From positions 23,012,462 through 23,076,461 of the forward strand of contig OZ020517.1 of the NCBI GenBank assembly GCA_963971425.1: 64,000 bases of DNA, read 5' to 3'. The DNA comes from Bryoerythrophyllum caledonicum. Taxonomy: Eukaryota > Streptophyta > Bryopsida > Pottiales > Pottiaceae. Shown here in pieces: positions 1 to 10,994 of the stretch. Numbering within the stretch: the stretch's first letter is position 1; every line of letters starts with the position of its first letter. The translations under genes and the position numbers were made by a program. The notes under the pieces are model-generated. The model saw nothing but the letters and a program-made list of their open reading frames with translations, made no database searches and had not been told where the DNA came from.

Positions 1-3000
1 TGCACGGGCCAGACTCGCAGATTTACAAGACCAGTGAACTGTCTCCGGAGAAGAAAGCTTTTCACTGTCCGTATTGCAAGGAGGTCGGGTAGAAACATAG
101 GATTAATCTGCACCTGAATCATGCGAAGTGCCTTGGGCGACCTAACAGGAAAATGCCTGCTTATCCGAACCTCGACATCAAGAATCAACCTCAATTCATA
201 CAGAAGATGGTGGATTCTACAACAGTGGACGAAGTCATTGCTGCTTTCCAGCATATCGTCCCACTCGATAGGGCTAGCAGGAAGCCGAGAGGCGGCGGGA
301 AGAGAGCGGCCGGGACTGGATCTCGGGACACGCGCGCAAGAAAGCGAGGTGCGTCGTCCTCTCGGGCATCGAGAGAAGTCCGATTGGAAGCCGATGACGA
401 GGAGTCGTCATCGGATGACGACGATCAGTACGAGGCGGGCGAGGATGGCGATAGGTCTGAGGACCGCGAAGATGTCGATGCTAGGCCCATGGACATCGTC
501 GCCTACAGCGTTCCAGCGACATCGGAAAGTGGGCACTTCGTTTCCGGGAATGTCGCTTCCAGAGCCCCGATAAGCCAGGCGATTGTTACATCAAGTGCTC
601 GTGGTCGGGACATGCACTCGATAAAGCGAGGTGCATCGTCCTCTCGGGCATCGAGAGCAGTGCATGCACAGCCCGCGTCCGATACGACCACATCGGATGA
701 GGAGGACCAGGACGGGTCGCGAGAGGATAGCGAATCCTCTGAGGCGCGCGAAGATACCGATGCGCGTCCCAATGAAGCGATCCCGGTCAGGCATCCAACG
801 ACGGCGAAGGGTGGGCAATGCAGCTCCGGGAACGTCGAGAAGAGGCCTACGATAGGCCAGGAGGTTGCAACATCCTCTCGGCGTGCGAGGAGCCCCAAAC
901 CGAACTTTACTGCGCGTGCGATGTGTCCCTTTGACAGCATCACTGCCCCGAATTTCCATGGAGAAGACGATCCATATTCCGTAGGGAATGCACCGGAAGT
1001 GCGCGAACAGTACAAGGTGGTGCGGAGGGACGATGGACCTAGCGCGACTCTCGCCGATATCTCCGACGAGAGGTTAAGTATCAGACAATACCTCGCGGGG
1101 GGCGCTAGGCCGAGGTACAGTAACCCGGACAGAGAAGCCAGGGCGCGGGAATTGGAGGAAATGCGCATTCGCGAAATAGAGCGCATTTGTCTCGACGTGG
1201 ACGAAAAGTACGCGGCGTCCATCCAAACCGACATACCTCCAGTGAGGCGAACCCGAACCCCTTTGTGGATTCTCATGAAGAATGGTTTGCTGTCTGAAGA
1301 GGAGCGTCGCAGCATATCGTCCGAGGATCATCTACTTCAGATGATGCAGGACGTTGTGGCGCAAGGGCAGTGGCGTTTTACGTCTGCTATCGGGCAAGCG
1401 TTCTGCACGCAAGCCATCTCCACCGACGAGCTAAATGAGTGCAAGCCTATCGTGGAGCTGGCGCAGTTTCCGTGGAGCGAGAAGCTGAGAATTCGGTGGG
1501 TTGCTACTGTGAGGGAGACGTGGCTATTTCTTCAACGAGAGAAGGAGGCGCAAGAATGGGAGGTCTCGGGAAGAGCGAGGGCCGCCAGGATCCAACAAGA
1601 CCGCGAGGCGGAACTGGTCTCCCGAATTGCCTCCTACGACAAGGAGCAGTTTGTGGAATGGGAGGCCTTGGTGTGGGACTACAATCTCCTGTTCCACTTC
1701 TGCGCCGATAACCCCTTCATTCGCGAGCTCTTGCCGCCCATGCCATGGAAACACAACTCCGAAGAGGCGAGAGTGGTGTTATCGATCTTGAAGGCAGCAA
1801 GTATCGATCCCATGCGTCCTCCACGAGAAGCGAGGCTCCTGAAGTGCTGGTTTATCGCCAACGGTTTCAGTAACCGGTTTGTCCCCCCTCTATTATCGTC
1901 ATCTATTTTACCAGCTATTTTAGGGCTTCAATGCTATCGGATTCTCGTTCCAGTTCAGAGTTTTTTGTCGTTTTAACAACTACTGGATTGGAGGTATCGC
2001 TTATGAGTTATCGGCTGACTGTTGTTTGAATTGCAGTGGAACAAATATGTGCCATCCCCACGCGCGAATGACGCCGCTGATGATTGATAGGAACTCCGAT
2101 AACGCACATTCGCCTTGGGATGGCGCATTATTTCTGTACGAGAAGCTAGGGAGGTTTCTCTTCGGGCATGTGGAGTACGCGGATGAAGATCCGGAGGTGG
2201 TAGAACTCCATCAGATGCTCGTTAACGAAGCGCGTGAATGCGGCAGAGCTGTAATACAGTTCACCCATCACGTAAGAGCGCGGATAGTCATCGACATGGC
2301 CTGTAGACACGAGGTCCAGTTTGAGCTGAGGTGGTGTCAAACCGATCTGGCGTCGTACATGCCATGGGAGCTTCTCAAAGAGCAATGCCTGTTTCGGGAA
2401 GACATCGACTTACTATATGTCGGCAATGGATCGAGTAAGCCGTCCGCCACATCGTTTACGATCTTCACTTACAATTTTATGCATATCGTGTGTGAGTACT
2501 TATGTTTATCCACTGTCACGTGTGTACAGATATGGTAGGTGGTCACCTTATCGGAGTCCATGACGGGCCCGAGATGCAGGCTTGTCTCACGGCGATAACA
2601 AGTTTCTGCCGGAAGCAATGCGCAGCATCGGTGTCACGTATTCGATCCGAAGACGTCACGGAGGATTCTTCTCGGAATACTCGAGACATCGAGGGTGCCC
2701 AGGCTCTTATCGCCGTCCACGATGGAACTCCGATTGGGCTCGGAGAGCGACGAGAATCTGCTCAAAGAAAGGAGCACGTAGAGAAGGTCTCTCTCCCGCC
2801 GCATATCGTGGTGGAGGACGTCGGCGATAAGAAATATGAGAGTCCTTCAGAAGCTGCATCTCGGGAGGGGGAGGAGACGATGGACGTCGACTCCGAGAGG
2901 GAGGAGATCTCGGGTAACGAAGGAGATGCCAGTATCCCCGACCCCGGGTTCGATGACGTCCCGAATTTAAGCCGTGGGAGCGAGGAGCGAGAAGCCGATG

Positions 3001-5034
3001 TCACATCTGACAACGCCGAGGTCAACCAGGAAGTTGAGAACCTAGCGGACCGGCGCACTACATCTGCAGGCGGTGCTACTGCCGAAGGCGATATGTCAGG
3101 CGTCGCTTCTTACATGGTCCCGGTTCCTATCGAAGCCGAGAAGGAATGTCGGGCTAAGGAAAACAACGATCCGCCTATCGTTGAGAGGGATTCGCAGCCA
3201 TCGGAGCCTATTGTGTCTGAAGAAGAAGCGGCAATGCCTTCGGAGCCTACCGTACCTGAAGAAGGAGCGGCAACGCCATCGGAGCCTGTTGTGGCGGACG
3301 ACGGGGACGAAACGCCTCTCGGATGGACTCAGGTAATGGCTGACCTCACGCTTGGAGATGGGTTGCTAAACCTACACGGGAACCAAACCCCCGAGGACTT
3401 ACGATTATTACACGGGGTAAGAACACAACGAGCCGTGAAGGTTGCCGAGGGAATAAATAGACAAAACCGTCCTTTTAACCTATCGCGATATCCGCCTATG
3501 TATGCTATGTTGTTTGCTTCCCCTCGAATCCGTGTCATAGAGACTACGCCCCTAACGACTATAGATTCTGTGTTTTTGTAGGACGGGTTATCGGAACAAT
3601 GGAGAGAGCGAACTCTAGCGCAAGTCATCGAGGGCGTGATGGAGAAGAGGGAGTCCATTGTGTATCATCCAGGACTTCTGGAATCGCTCGCGAAACGCGT
3701 CCCTGATAACCCACCCCCGTATGAGTGTATGTTGCCCGAGAACCGCCACATCTGCACGTCTCGGATGCCCGACTGGAATAGAGAGCCCACTCTATGCTTC
3801 GAGGCTGCAAGTCACTCTCTGGAGCTGGTCGAGCAAAGTTTGGGTCTTATCGTCGAGCTTGTGAAGCACAGGTTTAGTTTTTTTACTCTTATCGTCCGAT
3901 ACTTTCCGATTTGCTTCCTCAAGTATAGTTCATGTTCGATATCTTGTGAACGATAACCCCTTAATACGATATGACTTGTACTGTACAAATGCACGTATCG
4001 TTTGCTAACTCACAGTGTCATTTCTGTCCCGCAGACCCCCTGGCAAGAAACTCAATGACATTGTAGACGATATGCTCGTCTTCGGCCCGGACAAGAGGAA
4101 AGCTGTGACCATATCGCTCAATCGTGCCGACTGGGGCTGCATTCTCCAGGACCGGCGAGAGCTCGACGGCTCTCTTATGGACTTCCTACTCCGGCATATC
4201 GTATACCGCGCTGACCCGGAGGTACGACGGCACTACACGTTGACTCACAACTGGATGTCCAATTGCATGCAGTCGAAAATCGATGACGCAAGCACATGGG
4301 ACGAAGTCGTGTATTACATCTATCGTACCGTGCGTACCGTATCTCGACTCGAGGACACACTAGTGGTGCCCTACTAGAACATGGGTCACTGGAGTATATT
4401 TGTCGTGGAGGACTCCCAGACGATACAATTCGACACGTTGAATATGCACCGGGACGAGCGAGCGGGCAACTTCGCGTTTGTGTTGCACATGGCGTGGGCG
4501 ATGGCGAGGGGTGTTTCGCCTAAGTCGGCCATGTGGAGGAAGTGGCAAGGACGGAAGGTGAAGAGGTTGCCGATTCCAAAGCAAGCGTTGTCGTGGGAGT
4601 GCGGTTACGTGTCGTGCTTGGCATTCTGGCAGTACCTCGTCATACGTGGGAGTAGTCCAGTGTCCGATCCGGATTTGCTGCAGAACCACAAATGGCAGGA
4701 CTGGGCGGGGTCAAAAGCGCGACTGTGGTTAGTTTAGGCGTTCTATCTCGAGCTTATTTCCCCGCCCAATGGGTTTTCTAAGCCTACAGTTGATGTCTGG
4801 AGTCCTGTACAGGCATATGTTCTCGCCAGCGAGAACATGGAGGGCGATGATGAAACCATGGAGATGAGCCCGGAAACAGGAAGGAGGAATACGACGAGGG
4901 CTGCTATCGACTTGGGTATCGAGAAGACGATAGCATTGCAGCTCAAGGGATGTCGTGTGAGGCAGCCTCTCGGCGAAGCACCTAGGGAAGGGGTGAAGAA
5001 GCCGGGCACGAAGAGAAAGCCGAAGAAGAAGTAG
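1..5034 (+). pseudogene. ULP1-like C48 cysteine protease gene of the MULE, five exons, three in-frame TAG codons
   Basis: Proposed exons are <1..1876, 2037..2434, 2530..3416, 3582..3871 and 4035..5034; all junctions are GT-AG and keep the frame. The start encodes a zinc-finger-like pattern (CPYC at 66-77, HLNH at 111-122) interrupted by TAG at 90-92. A long acidic, Ser-rich linker follows, containing a tandem duplication (KRGASSSRASR near 343 and 625), and a threefold SEP(I/T/V)V repeat lies near 3200-3290. The last exon holds the C48 protease core: catalytic His in GHW at 4387-4389, Asp in FDTL at 4432-4434, Gln at 4582 and Cys in WECG at 4600-4602. TAG codons at 4375-4377 and 4735-4737 interrupt this frame, yet coding continues to a basic C-terminus at 5034. 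ULP1 proteases cleave SUMO-like modifiers; the role in MULEs is unknown. Either this is a decaying gene or the TAGs are read through. Family assignment is firm; exact exon ends are less so. Confidence 0.65.
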
Positions 5035-5384
5035 GCTCAGAGCTTCTTCTTCTTGTATTTAATATGTACGATAGGTTAGGCTCAGACATATCGTCCGACG
5101 ATAGGTGTGTATACATTCATTTTCCGATCAAATACCGGACGAATCTGTACTGTACATTCCATTATGTACAAGAATGTGTTGGTAATGAAATGATCGCGAA
5201 GATGTCTATCTATCCTGGCTATCGTTTATCTATGCATAATAATGTGTATTTGTCCTACCAATCCTGTTTGTATCCTGTCGAGGACTATACCTCCCGCGAT
5301 AAGAACTATAGGAGGGAGAGCAGTATACCTCTTCCGATAAGATGAACATATGTAGGAGAGGACGATGGACCACAATATGGCAAC

Positions 5385-5408
5385 CCGATAACGCGGTCCG
5401 CTTATCGG
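5385..5408. repeat. 24-nt inverted repeat between the convergent MULE genes
   Basis: The sequence begins CCGATAA and ends TTATCGG, with a GCGG/CCGC pairing inside, so it can form a short hairpin. It lies in the 409-bp spacer between the tail ends of the protease and transposase genes. The arms are made of the CGATA/TATCG word that is enriched across the element. It could be a protein-binding palindrome or a 3'-end signal; no function is demonstrated. Confidence 0.5.
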
Positions 5409-5443
5409 ATCTCTAAATTAAGAATATAGCCTATTGGCTATGC

Positions 5444-8400
5444 TTACTGCGTAAGGTTCTCGGGAGCACGAGCCGAGGAATGTCGGTAACCTCGCGAATC
5501 TAAGAAATCGCACAGTCTTTGAAGCCTCATTCCGAGCCCGTCTCGGTTACAAGGGAGGGAATGAGCAATCTGCAGCAGTGGATGAAGCATGCCGGCATCA
5601 ATATCTGCCTCGATTCTGGACAATGTCGCATCCATACTTCGTAACCCGGCGTCCAAGTGCCGCGCCAGTATCGGTTGCCGATACGCCTTATCGAGGAGCT
5701 TCAAAATGAGTTGGTGCATGCGGTCGAAGTCATCTGACCACACACTTCCCAGTTCTCGTGTTGGCGATGTCTCGAAACATACATCTCGAATGCAAGATCT
5801 TGAAGGCAAGATATCGTTGGCGTCGATATCGAGAACAGGCCGTAGGATTTCCGATCTCTGGTCGTTGGAGAGCAGGAGATTTGTCATACCTCCTTGGGCC
5901 GTGCCGCGTAGAGAGCCGAGGTATCGGGCAATCTTGCCCGAGGCGAGGTCGGGTCTCGTTAACTCGAGTACTTTAACTTGATGCTTGCAGATGTTCCCTT
6001 TCTGGGAATACACACACTCGCAGACGGCCCACTCTATGCAGGGATTGTATACAGCGTACGCAATGTGACCTCGTTTTGAAGACCTAACCAAAGCCGGTCC
6101 TCCAATATACATTGGCAATACGACGTTCTCGTTTGGGATCGAATTGGCTTGAATAATGGAGTTTACCATAATCTGCCTCAGCTTCTTGTTCTTCACGAAC
6201 CCGTTCTGTTTACTCCAGTCGGTGTAGTCATATTTCTCAATGACATTCCCAGTGAGCTCATAGATAAGCCAGTCCATCCGTCGGCCGATAAGCTTCCTTT
6301 TCGACTGTCGCAAGACGGATTTCATATTCGAATGGAATGACTCTATCGCAGCTGTGGTATCCTGGCCCGCATGAGGGATCTTTCTGTCTCCCACTACCCA
6401 CATATGGATTTTCGGCATCCATTCCTTGTCAAAATACTTCCAGTACTCCTTTGCATCTGGAATGCGTGCCTTTGCCTCCATATAGACGTGTTGAACCCAC
6501 TCTAACAACGTCCAGATCCTCGTAGGAGGTCCTCTCGTAGCAGGGTCATCGCAATCACTTGGTGTCTCCGACATGTACATAAGATCCCCTACAGTACGCA
6601 ATGCAGCAGCTCTCGTCTCCATGTCTTTCAACTTCGCACAAGCGTTCTTTTGCCAGGCTCGACGCACGTGCCACAAGCATAGGAACAGAAACGACCGAGG
6701 CCAAACTTCCCTGCGATAAGTAAAAACACGATAACCCATCAGATAACCCGGCACGATACGAGAAAGCCGGAACGCCGATATGTCGGATCATCCCGACCTG
6801 AACGTGACGTACAAAAGGCAAGATATGAAACCAGAGGGGGTATTCTGTGAGTCTCTATAGTTTCTTACCGGAGTGAGTTGATCTCATTATCGGCGTCGTC
6901 GAGTACGAATGCTGTAGGTCTCCATCTTGGGTTGATTTGCTCTAGCTTCTCTTTTAGAGCGTGCATCCAAGGCACTAGATCACTTTGTTTTGATCTCGCG
7001 GTGATTATAAAGGCGACGGGCACGCCATTCCTCCAGTCGTCGAACACCATCATCGTGAATAGAGGGTACTGTAAACAATAGGAAATATTAGTACTAGAAG
7101 ATACGAATCGATGTAGCAGAAGTTCGTAGATAGGATGAGTAGACACATTCAGAGCGAATCGTAAAGGCACATACCTTCTTGTTGTTTGTAGCGAAGGTCC
7201 CGTCTATCGCAATAATGCTATCGTGCCCATAGTTGAGCATCATCCGCAGCTGAAAGGGGGTCTGAATCCCTATCACGAAGGGCACGTTGTCAGAGTTCAG
7301 GACCCCTTCTATCTTAGTCCCCGGATCCTGGTAGTAGAATACCATCTCTCGATTCTCTCGTACCCACATTCTAACACTCTCGGCATCATTATGGTGCTTC
7401 TGGTAGAGTTCTTGCGCACGGACGCCACAAATGTTCCGAATATCCTCCGTGCTCAGGAAACAATCCCGAGAAGGTGTGAGCGTGCCCTCATCGCGTCCTT
7501 TGAGTACCAACCTCTGATGCTTTAGTTTAATCGATTCCATAGGAACGAGCTCGTCGTACTGCCGTAGAACCCAATCTCTAACCTCCTCCAATATGCACTT
7601 TCGGAATCTGAGTCTCCCCCTGGTGATGTTTACCTTATCGTGAACGATAATGCCCTCTCTATCAACGTGATCTTTGCAGAAGTACCCTATCTCGGCGATA
7701 GATGGTAGAAAGTAGTACCTCTTTACATAGAATCTACATTGGCAGCCCACCTTCATAGACCCTCCCTCCTTCGCGTCAGTAGCACGAGGGCCTTTCTGAC
7801 CACGTCCTGAGTATATCTGTTTTCCTTTCCGATTGTATCGTCGTGCTGTGGGTGCCATATCGGGAGTGATATCGTCGATCTTGTCTCTATTGTCTTGGGG
7901 ACCGTATTGACAACGCCATCTGCAACGACTATCGAGAACTTTTAGTGATGGATACAGTGCGCAGTAGACGATATGACAGTAACCCTCGTAACAGCAATGA
8001 CCATCTTACCGTTGAAGCTCGATGGGGCAGTTCCAGCGATAGTGGGTCTTATCTCCCACGTTCGTGAGGTCGAATTTATCCCGCACGAATGTGGTCTCGA
8101 CGTCCTTTCGGCCTGATTGCTCACCGTTCACGAAATCCATTACTCTATTCCATGGAATGTAGGCGATAAGCTTCGATTGCTTTCCCTCACCGGGGTCATG
8201 ATCAGGAAGACCATGGAGGTCATCAACAGCGGACTTCGTCTCCCTCTCGGCCTCAATATTCCACCTCAGATCTTTCCAAGTTAGCAAACCAGGTGGAGGC
8301 TTATGTAATGCATCACGCATCCTAAAAACCTTGTGACCATGCTTCATGAGGTACCGAGCGTGCGGGCCTTCTCGGATAGCTGTATCTAGATCTTGCACAC

Positions 8401-8551
8401 CCTCCTCACGCACACCAGCAGGCTTCTTTCGACCCTGCCGCCTCCATCCTCTCGCTGCCACCCCGTTATCGGCTCTACTCCGAACTGGTACCTCACTTGC
8501 ATCCACACCTGGGAAGACCGGCGGCAGGAGATTCAGATCCAGGAACTCCAT
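5444..8551 (-). CDS. MULE (mudrA-like) transposase, 917 aa, GCM/WRKY-type and SWIM zinc fingers
   Basis: Exons run complement(join(5444..6710, 6869..7068, 7175..7919, 8010..8551)). All introns are GT-AG, the phases agree, and there is no internal stop. In order, the protein shows an N-terminal region with a Trp/Cys-rich stretch (YRWNCPIELQRWRCQYG across the first junction) and a Cys/His cluster of GCM/WRKY type (GCQCRFYVK ... YFCKDHVDREG). The MULE catalytic core follows: IAIDGTFATNNKK with the first Asp, PLFTMMVFDDW, FVLDDADNEINSLR with the second Asp, and LCLWHVRRAWQKN, the CxxH motif of MULEs. A SWIM finger (CEC ... CKH) near 6000 completes the set. Such enzymes cut and paste the element via its terminal repeats in the nucleus. 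An open, fully spliceable frame suggests the copy could be active. The start at 8551 is the first Met of the exon and is not independently supported. Confidence 0.88.
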
Positions 8552-8965
8552 TCCCGCTGCCTATCGGTGACACTCTACTCTCCCGCGAGCACAACAAATG
8601 GCGCCGCAATGAACACGGGCTGGGGAGACGTTGCAAGCCGAGTCCAACATAAATCATCTACATCATATCCGCTCCTCGGATTGCCCGGATGATACTGGCT
8701 TATCGGCGACGGAGGGCGGGTGGATGGGTCCCACCGGTACACGTGGGCGTGGATCCGTTCCTAGGCCGATAGCCGATATGGTGTTATCGGGTCTCGGGGT
8801 CTGCGCCGATAGCAGGGGCGGGCAGGCGCTTATCGGGATGGATCGGGCAGGGATCTCGGAAAGGGCGAGAGGCGCTGGAAGGAAAAGACGCGGACAAGGG
8901 GGCGGAAAGATGCTTTTGGGGGACGGCCGCGGGAGACGGAAAGAAGACCAAAACAGGGCCTGACA
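8552..8965. other. Non-coding right subterminal region of the MULE
   Basis: No convincing coding frame. This GC-rich stretch upstream of the transposase start contains clustered TATCGG/CCGATA words (near 8574, 8700, 8764, 8774, 8783, 8808 and 8830) and a G/A-rich end. It would be expected to hold the transposase promoter and the subterminal binding sites. The clustered words are candidates for those sites, which is inference only. Confidence 0.45.
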
Positions 8966-9209
8966 GCCCGAACACGGATTGAACCTAGTAAGCGGGTGTT
9001 AGGTGCTACCTATGCCACCAAGACCACACAACTATATATTATCCTTGTAGCTACTCTATATTAGAGGAGATATTGAAAATTGTTTTGATTCAATTTTTAT
9101 TATTTACTATTTAAAGCTAATATGTTTTAACATGCTCAAAACATTTCTAAATCACTAGTTGGCTTTCCATTTAGGAATTAATCAAATGAATGATTCTTGG
9201 ATTTTGTTA

Positions 9210-9945
9210 AAGAAGAAGAAGAAGAACTCCGGTTTCCATAGGAGGGCCGGCATGAATAAAGTGTCTATTCCTACCACCTCAAAGTCCATGTCGAGGGAAC
9301 ATGGGTAAGTGGTATGGAACTGCTTCCCTCTCTCAAGGATAGACACTATGTACCACGTAACAAGTAACCAAGAACAAAGAATTGATGACGCTAGGGGGCT
9401 CATGCAGTGAAGTTTTAGTAGGTTTTTAGGGGTGTCTAGCGTGTTGAGGATGGGTTGGTTGTTTTTGAGTTTCCTTTTGTGTACAAGTGTAGACATAGCA
9501 TGTTGGATTGCGTTGGATAGTGTTAATATTTGTAAAGGTGGTCTTGATTGACATCATGAGAATTTTGAATGTTTTTTCAAGGGTTGTCATTGAGGGGATA
9601 AAGGTGGTGGCTCTAGCACCCACGGTGATGACAATGAAGGGGTCTACGTTCCATCCAAGTGCTTGAATATCATTGAGTAGTGGTTGATGTTTATTTATTT
9701 TGTTTGCAATAGCTTCCAGTGAGACTTTATCTTTACAATATTTGAATTCAATAAATTGAATAGTGAGATTCGGGTCTATGTGGGTGGGTGGGGTGTATTT
9801 GTATGGTAGCCCTTTGATACATAATAGGTCGGATTTTAATCTTGCATTACAATGGTATCTCCAAGTACTGCATGTGCATGGTAATAACCATGAGGGGACC
9901 ATATTTTCTCGTTAGAAGAGTTGTTTACAAGGGTTTCCCATATAC
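9210..9945 (-). mobile_element. 5'-truncated LINE copy A (3' end only), short GAA/TTC tail
   Basis: Read on the minus strand, this segment carries the C-terminal end of a LINE ORF with a long open stretch (9426-9902), then a short 3' untranslated part, and ends in a GAA run on the plus strand (9210-9226), i.e. a TTC tail. It matches copy B around 12228-12966 closely: both share the ARATTFIPSM peptide and the same tail-proximal DNA. The homology to copy B fades near 9945, which I take as the truncated 5' end. No target-site duplication was found. Function: inactive retrotransposon fragment. Confidence 0.7.
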
Positions 9946-10895
9946 AGTCCGGTGCGGAATTTCCTATGCCCTAACACTTGCACCTCACCATGCCCAACAC
10001 ATTAGATCCCCTATTCACTCAAAGACACATATACTACCACCAACAACAACATCCCACCTAAAAATATGCCCCTGCCAATTCACCCCCCCAACCAACCGCA
10101 TCCACTCCTCCCTTTCCCCCCAACACACATCCTCAAAAATCCATCTACATATCCCATAAATCTCATTCTTGGCCATAAACACAAAAAACATATCGACTCA
10201 AACAAAATTATAAAAAATGATACCAAATATTTATGCCAATGGCAGCACAATAATAATACCTGTATCAAATGGTTACCCCAACGGAATGTCTATCCACGGC
10301 ATGGCCAAAACACCTCTACCCATAACTCCATTCAACTAACACAATATTATCAAAACACACAAAAATAATTCTGCTTAGAAATCATTCAAGCACACCATCC
10401 TCAAGAGCAATTTTGTGACTCAAGATCACTCACTCCACCCATAATCATTCCCCTCCTCAATATACACACCACCGAATACAACCCCGAAAAAGACATTCTC
10501 ACATCAAACAATACAATCAAAATTAATGAACACCCTGCACATATATACAAAGAAAATGGAAGGCATCTAATCACTATTTCCTTTAACAAACTACAATGGC
10601 TATGGAACCAATGCCAAAATAAATAACAAACTCCGACAAACATAGAGCCAACAATCCAACCATTTGAAACTGAAATAGTCTAGCTATATCAAAGATATAA
10701 ATATCGCATCCCAAAAATGACCCCCTTGAATTTGCACAATATACATTACCCACGCCCATTCTAGACTCACTAATCTCATCCTTCAACATCCAACACTCAT
10801 ACTTTTCATCCCCGTCACATGCTCCATCCAACTTACTAAGTTCTACTCACATTTCGAAAGAGACAAAAGTTTTGGTTACTAGGAAAGGCCTTTGA

Positions 10896-10994
10896 AGAAG
10901 AAGGACGTTGGTCTCCGAAGGAGGCCGTCGTGAATAAAGTGTATGTTCATTCCACTACTAAGATCGTGCCCACCGGGCAGGGAATTAGTAAGCC
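10896..10994 (-). mobile_element. 99-bp truncated LINE copy C nested in copy B, 12-bp target duplication
   Basis: A short piece of the same LINE 3' end in minus orientation, with its tail as GAAGAAG at 10897-10903. It is flanked by identical 12-bp direct repeats, AAAGGCCTTTGA, at 10884-10895 and 10995-11006. The repeats and the polarity fit target-primed reverse transcription with extreme 5' truncation. Copy B resumes right after the second repeat. Confidence 0.85.

Larger units (their letters stand above)
1..8965. mobile_element. Two-gene MULE carrying a ULP1-like protease, left end outside window
   Basis: A GC-rich block holds two convergent, intron-containing genes: a C48/ULP1-like protease gene (+) and a MULE transposase gene (-), with tails 409 bp apart. 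Pairing of a mudrA-type transposase with a ULP1-like gene is known from plant Kaonashi-type MULEs; membership here is inferred from architecture, not from a search. Base composition drops sharply to AT-rich around 8965, which I take as the approximate right boundary. The left terminus lies before base 1, so neither terminal inverted repeats nor a 9-bp target duplication can be checked. The block is saturated with TATCG/CGATA in exons, introns and spacers alike. The transposase frame is open throughout, while the protease frame has three TAG codons, so the element may still be mobile. Confidence 0.7.

Noticed and set aside
503-1315. Long minus-strand frame opposite the ULP1 gene exon 1
   Set aside because: Antisense shadow of a GC-rich exon; no motifs, and the plus frame continues through consistent splice junctions.
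2492-2529. A 38-nt intron using the GTGAGT at 2492
   Set aside because: Too short for a plant intron; the donor GTAAGC at 2435 gives a 95-nt intron and keeps the frame.
1-8965. KDZ (Kyakuja/Dileera/Zisupton) element, suggested by the ULP1 domain
   Set aside because: The transposase shows MULE landmarks (IDGTF, DDADNEI, CLWH, SWIM finger), not KDZ ones.
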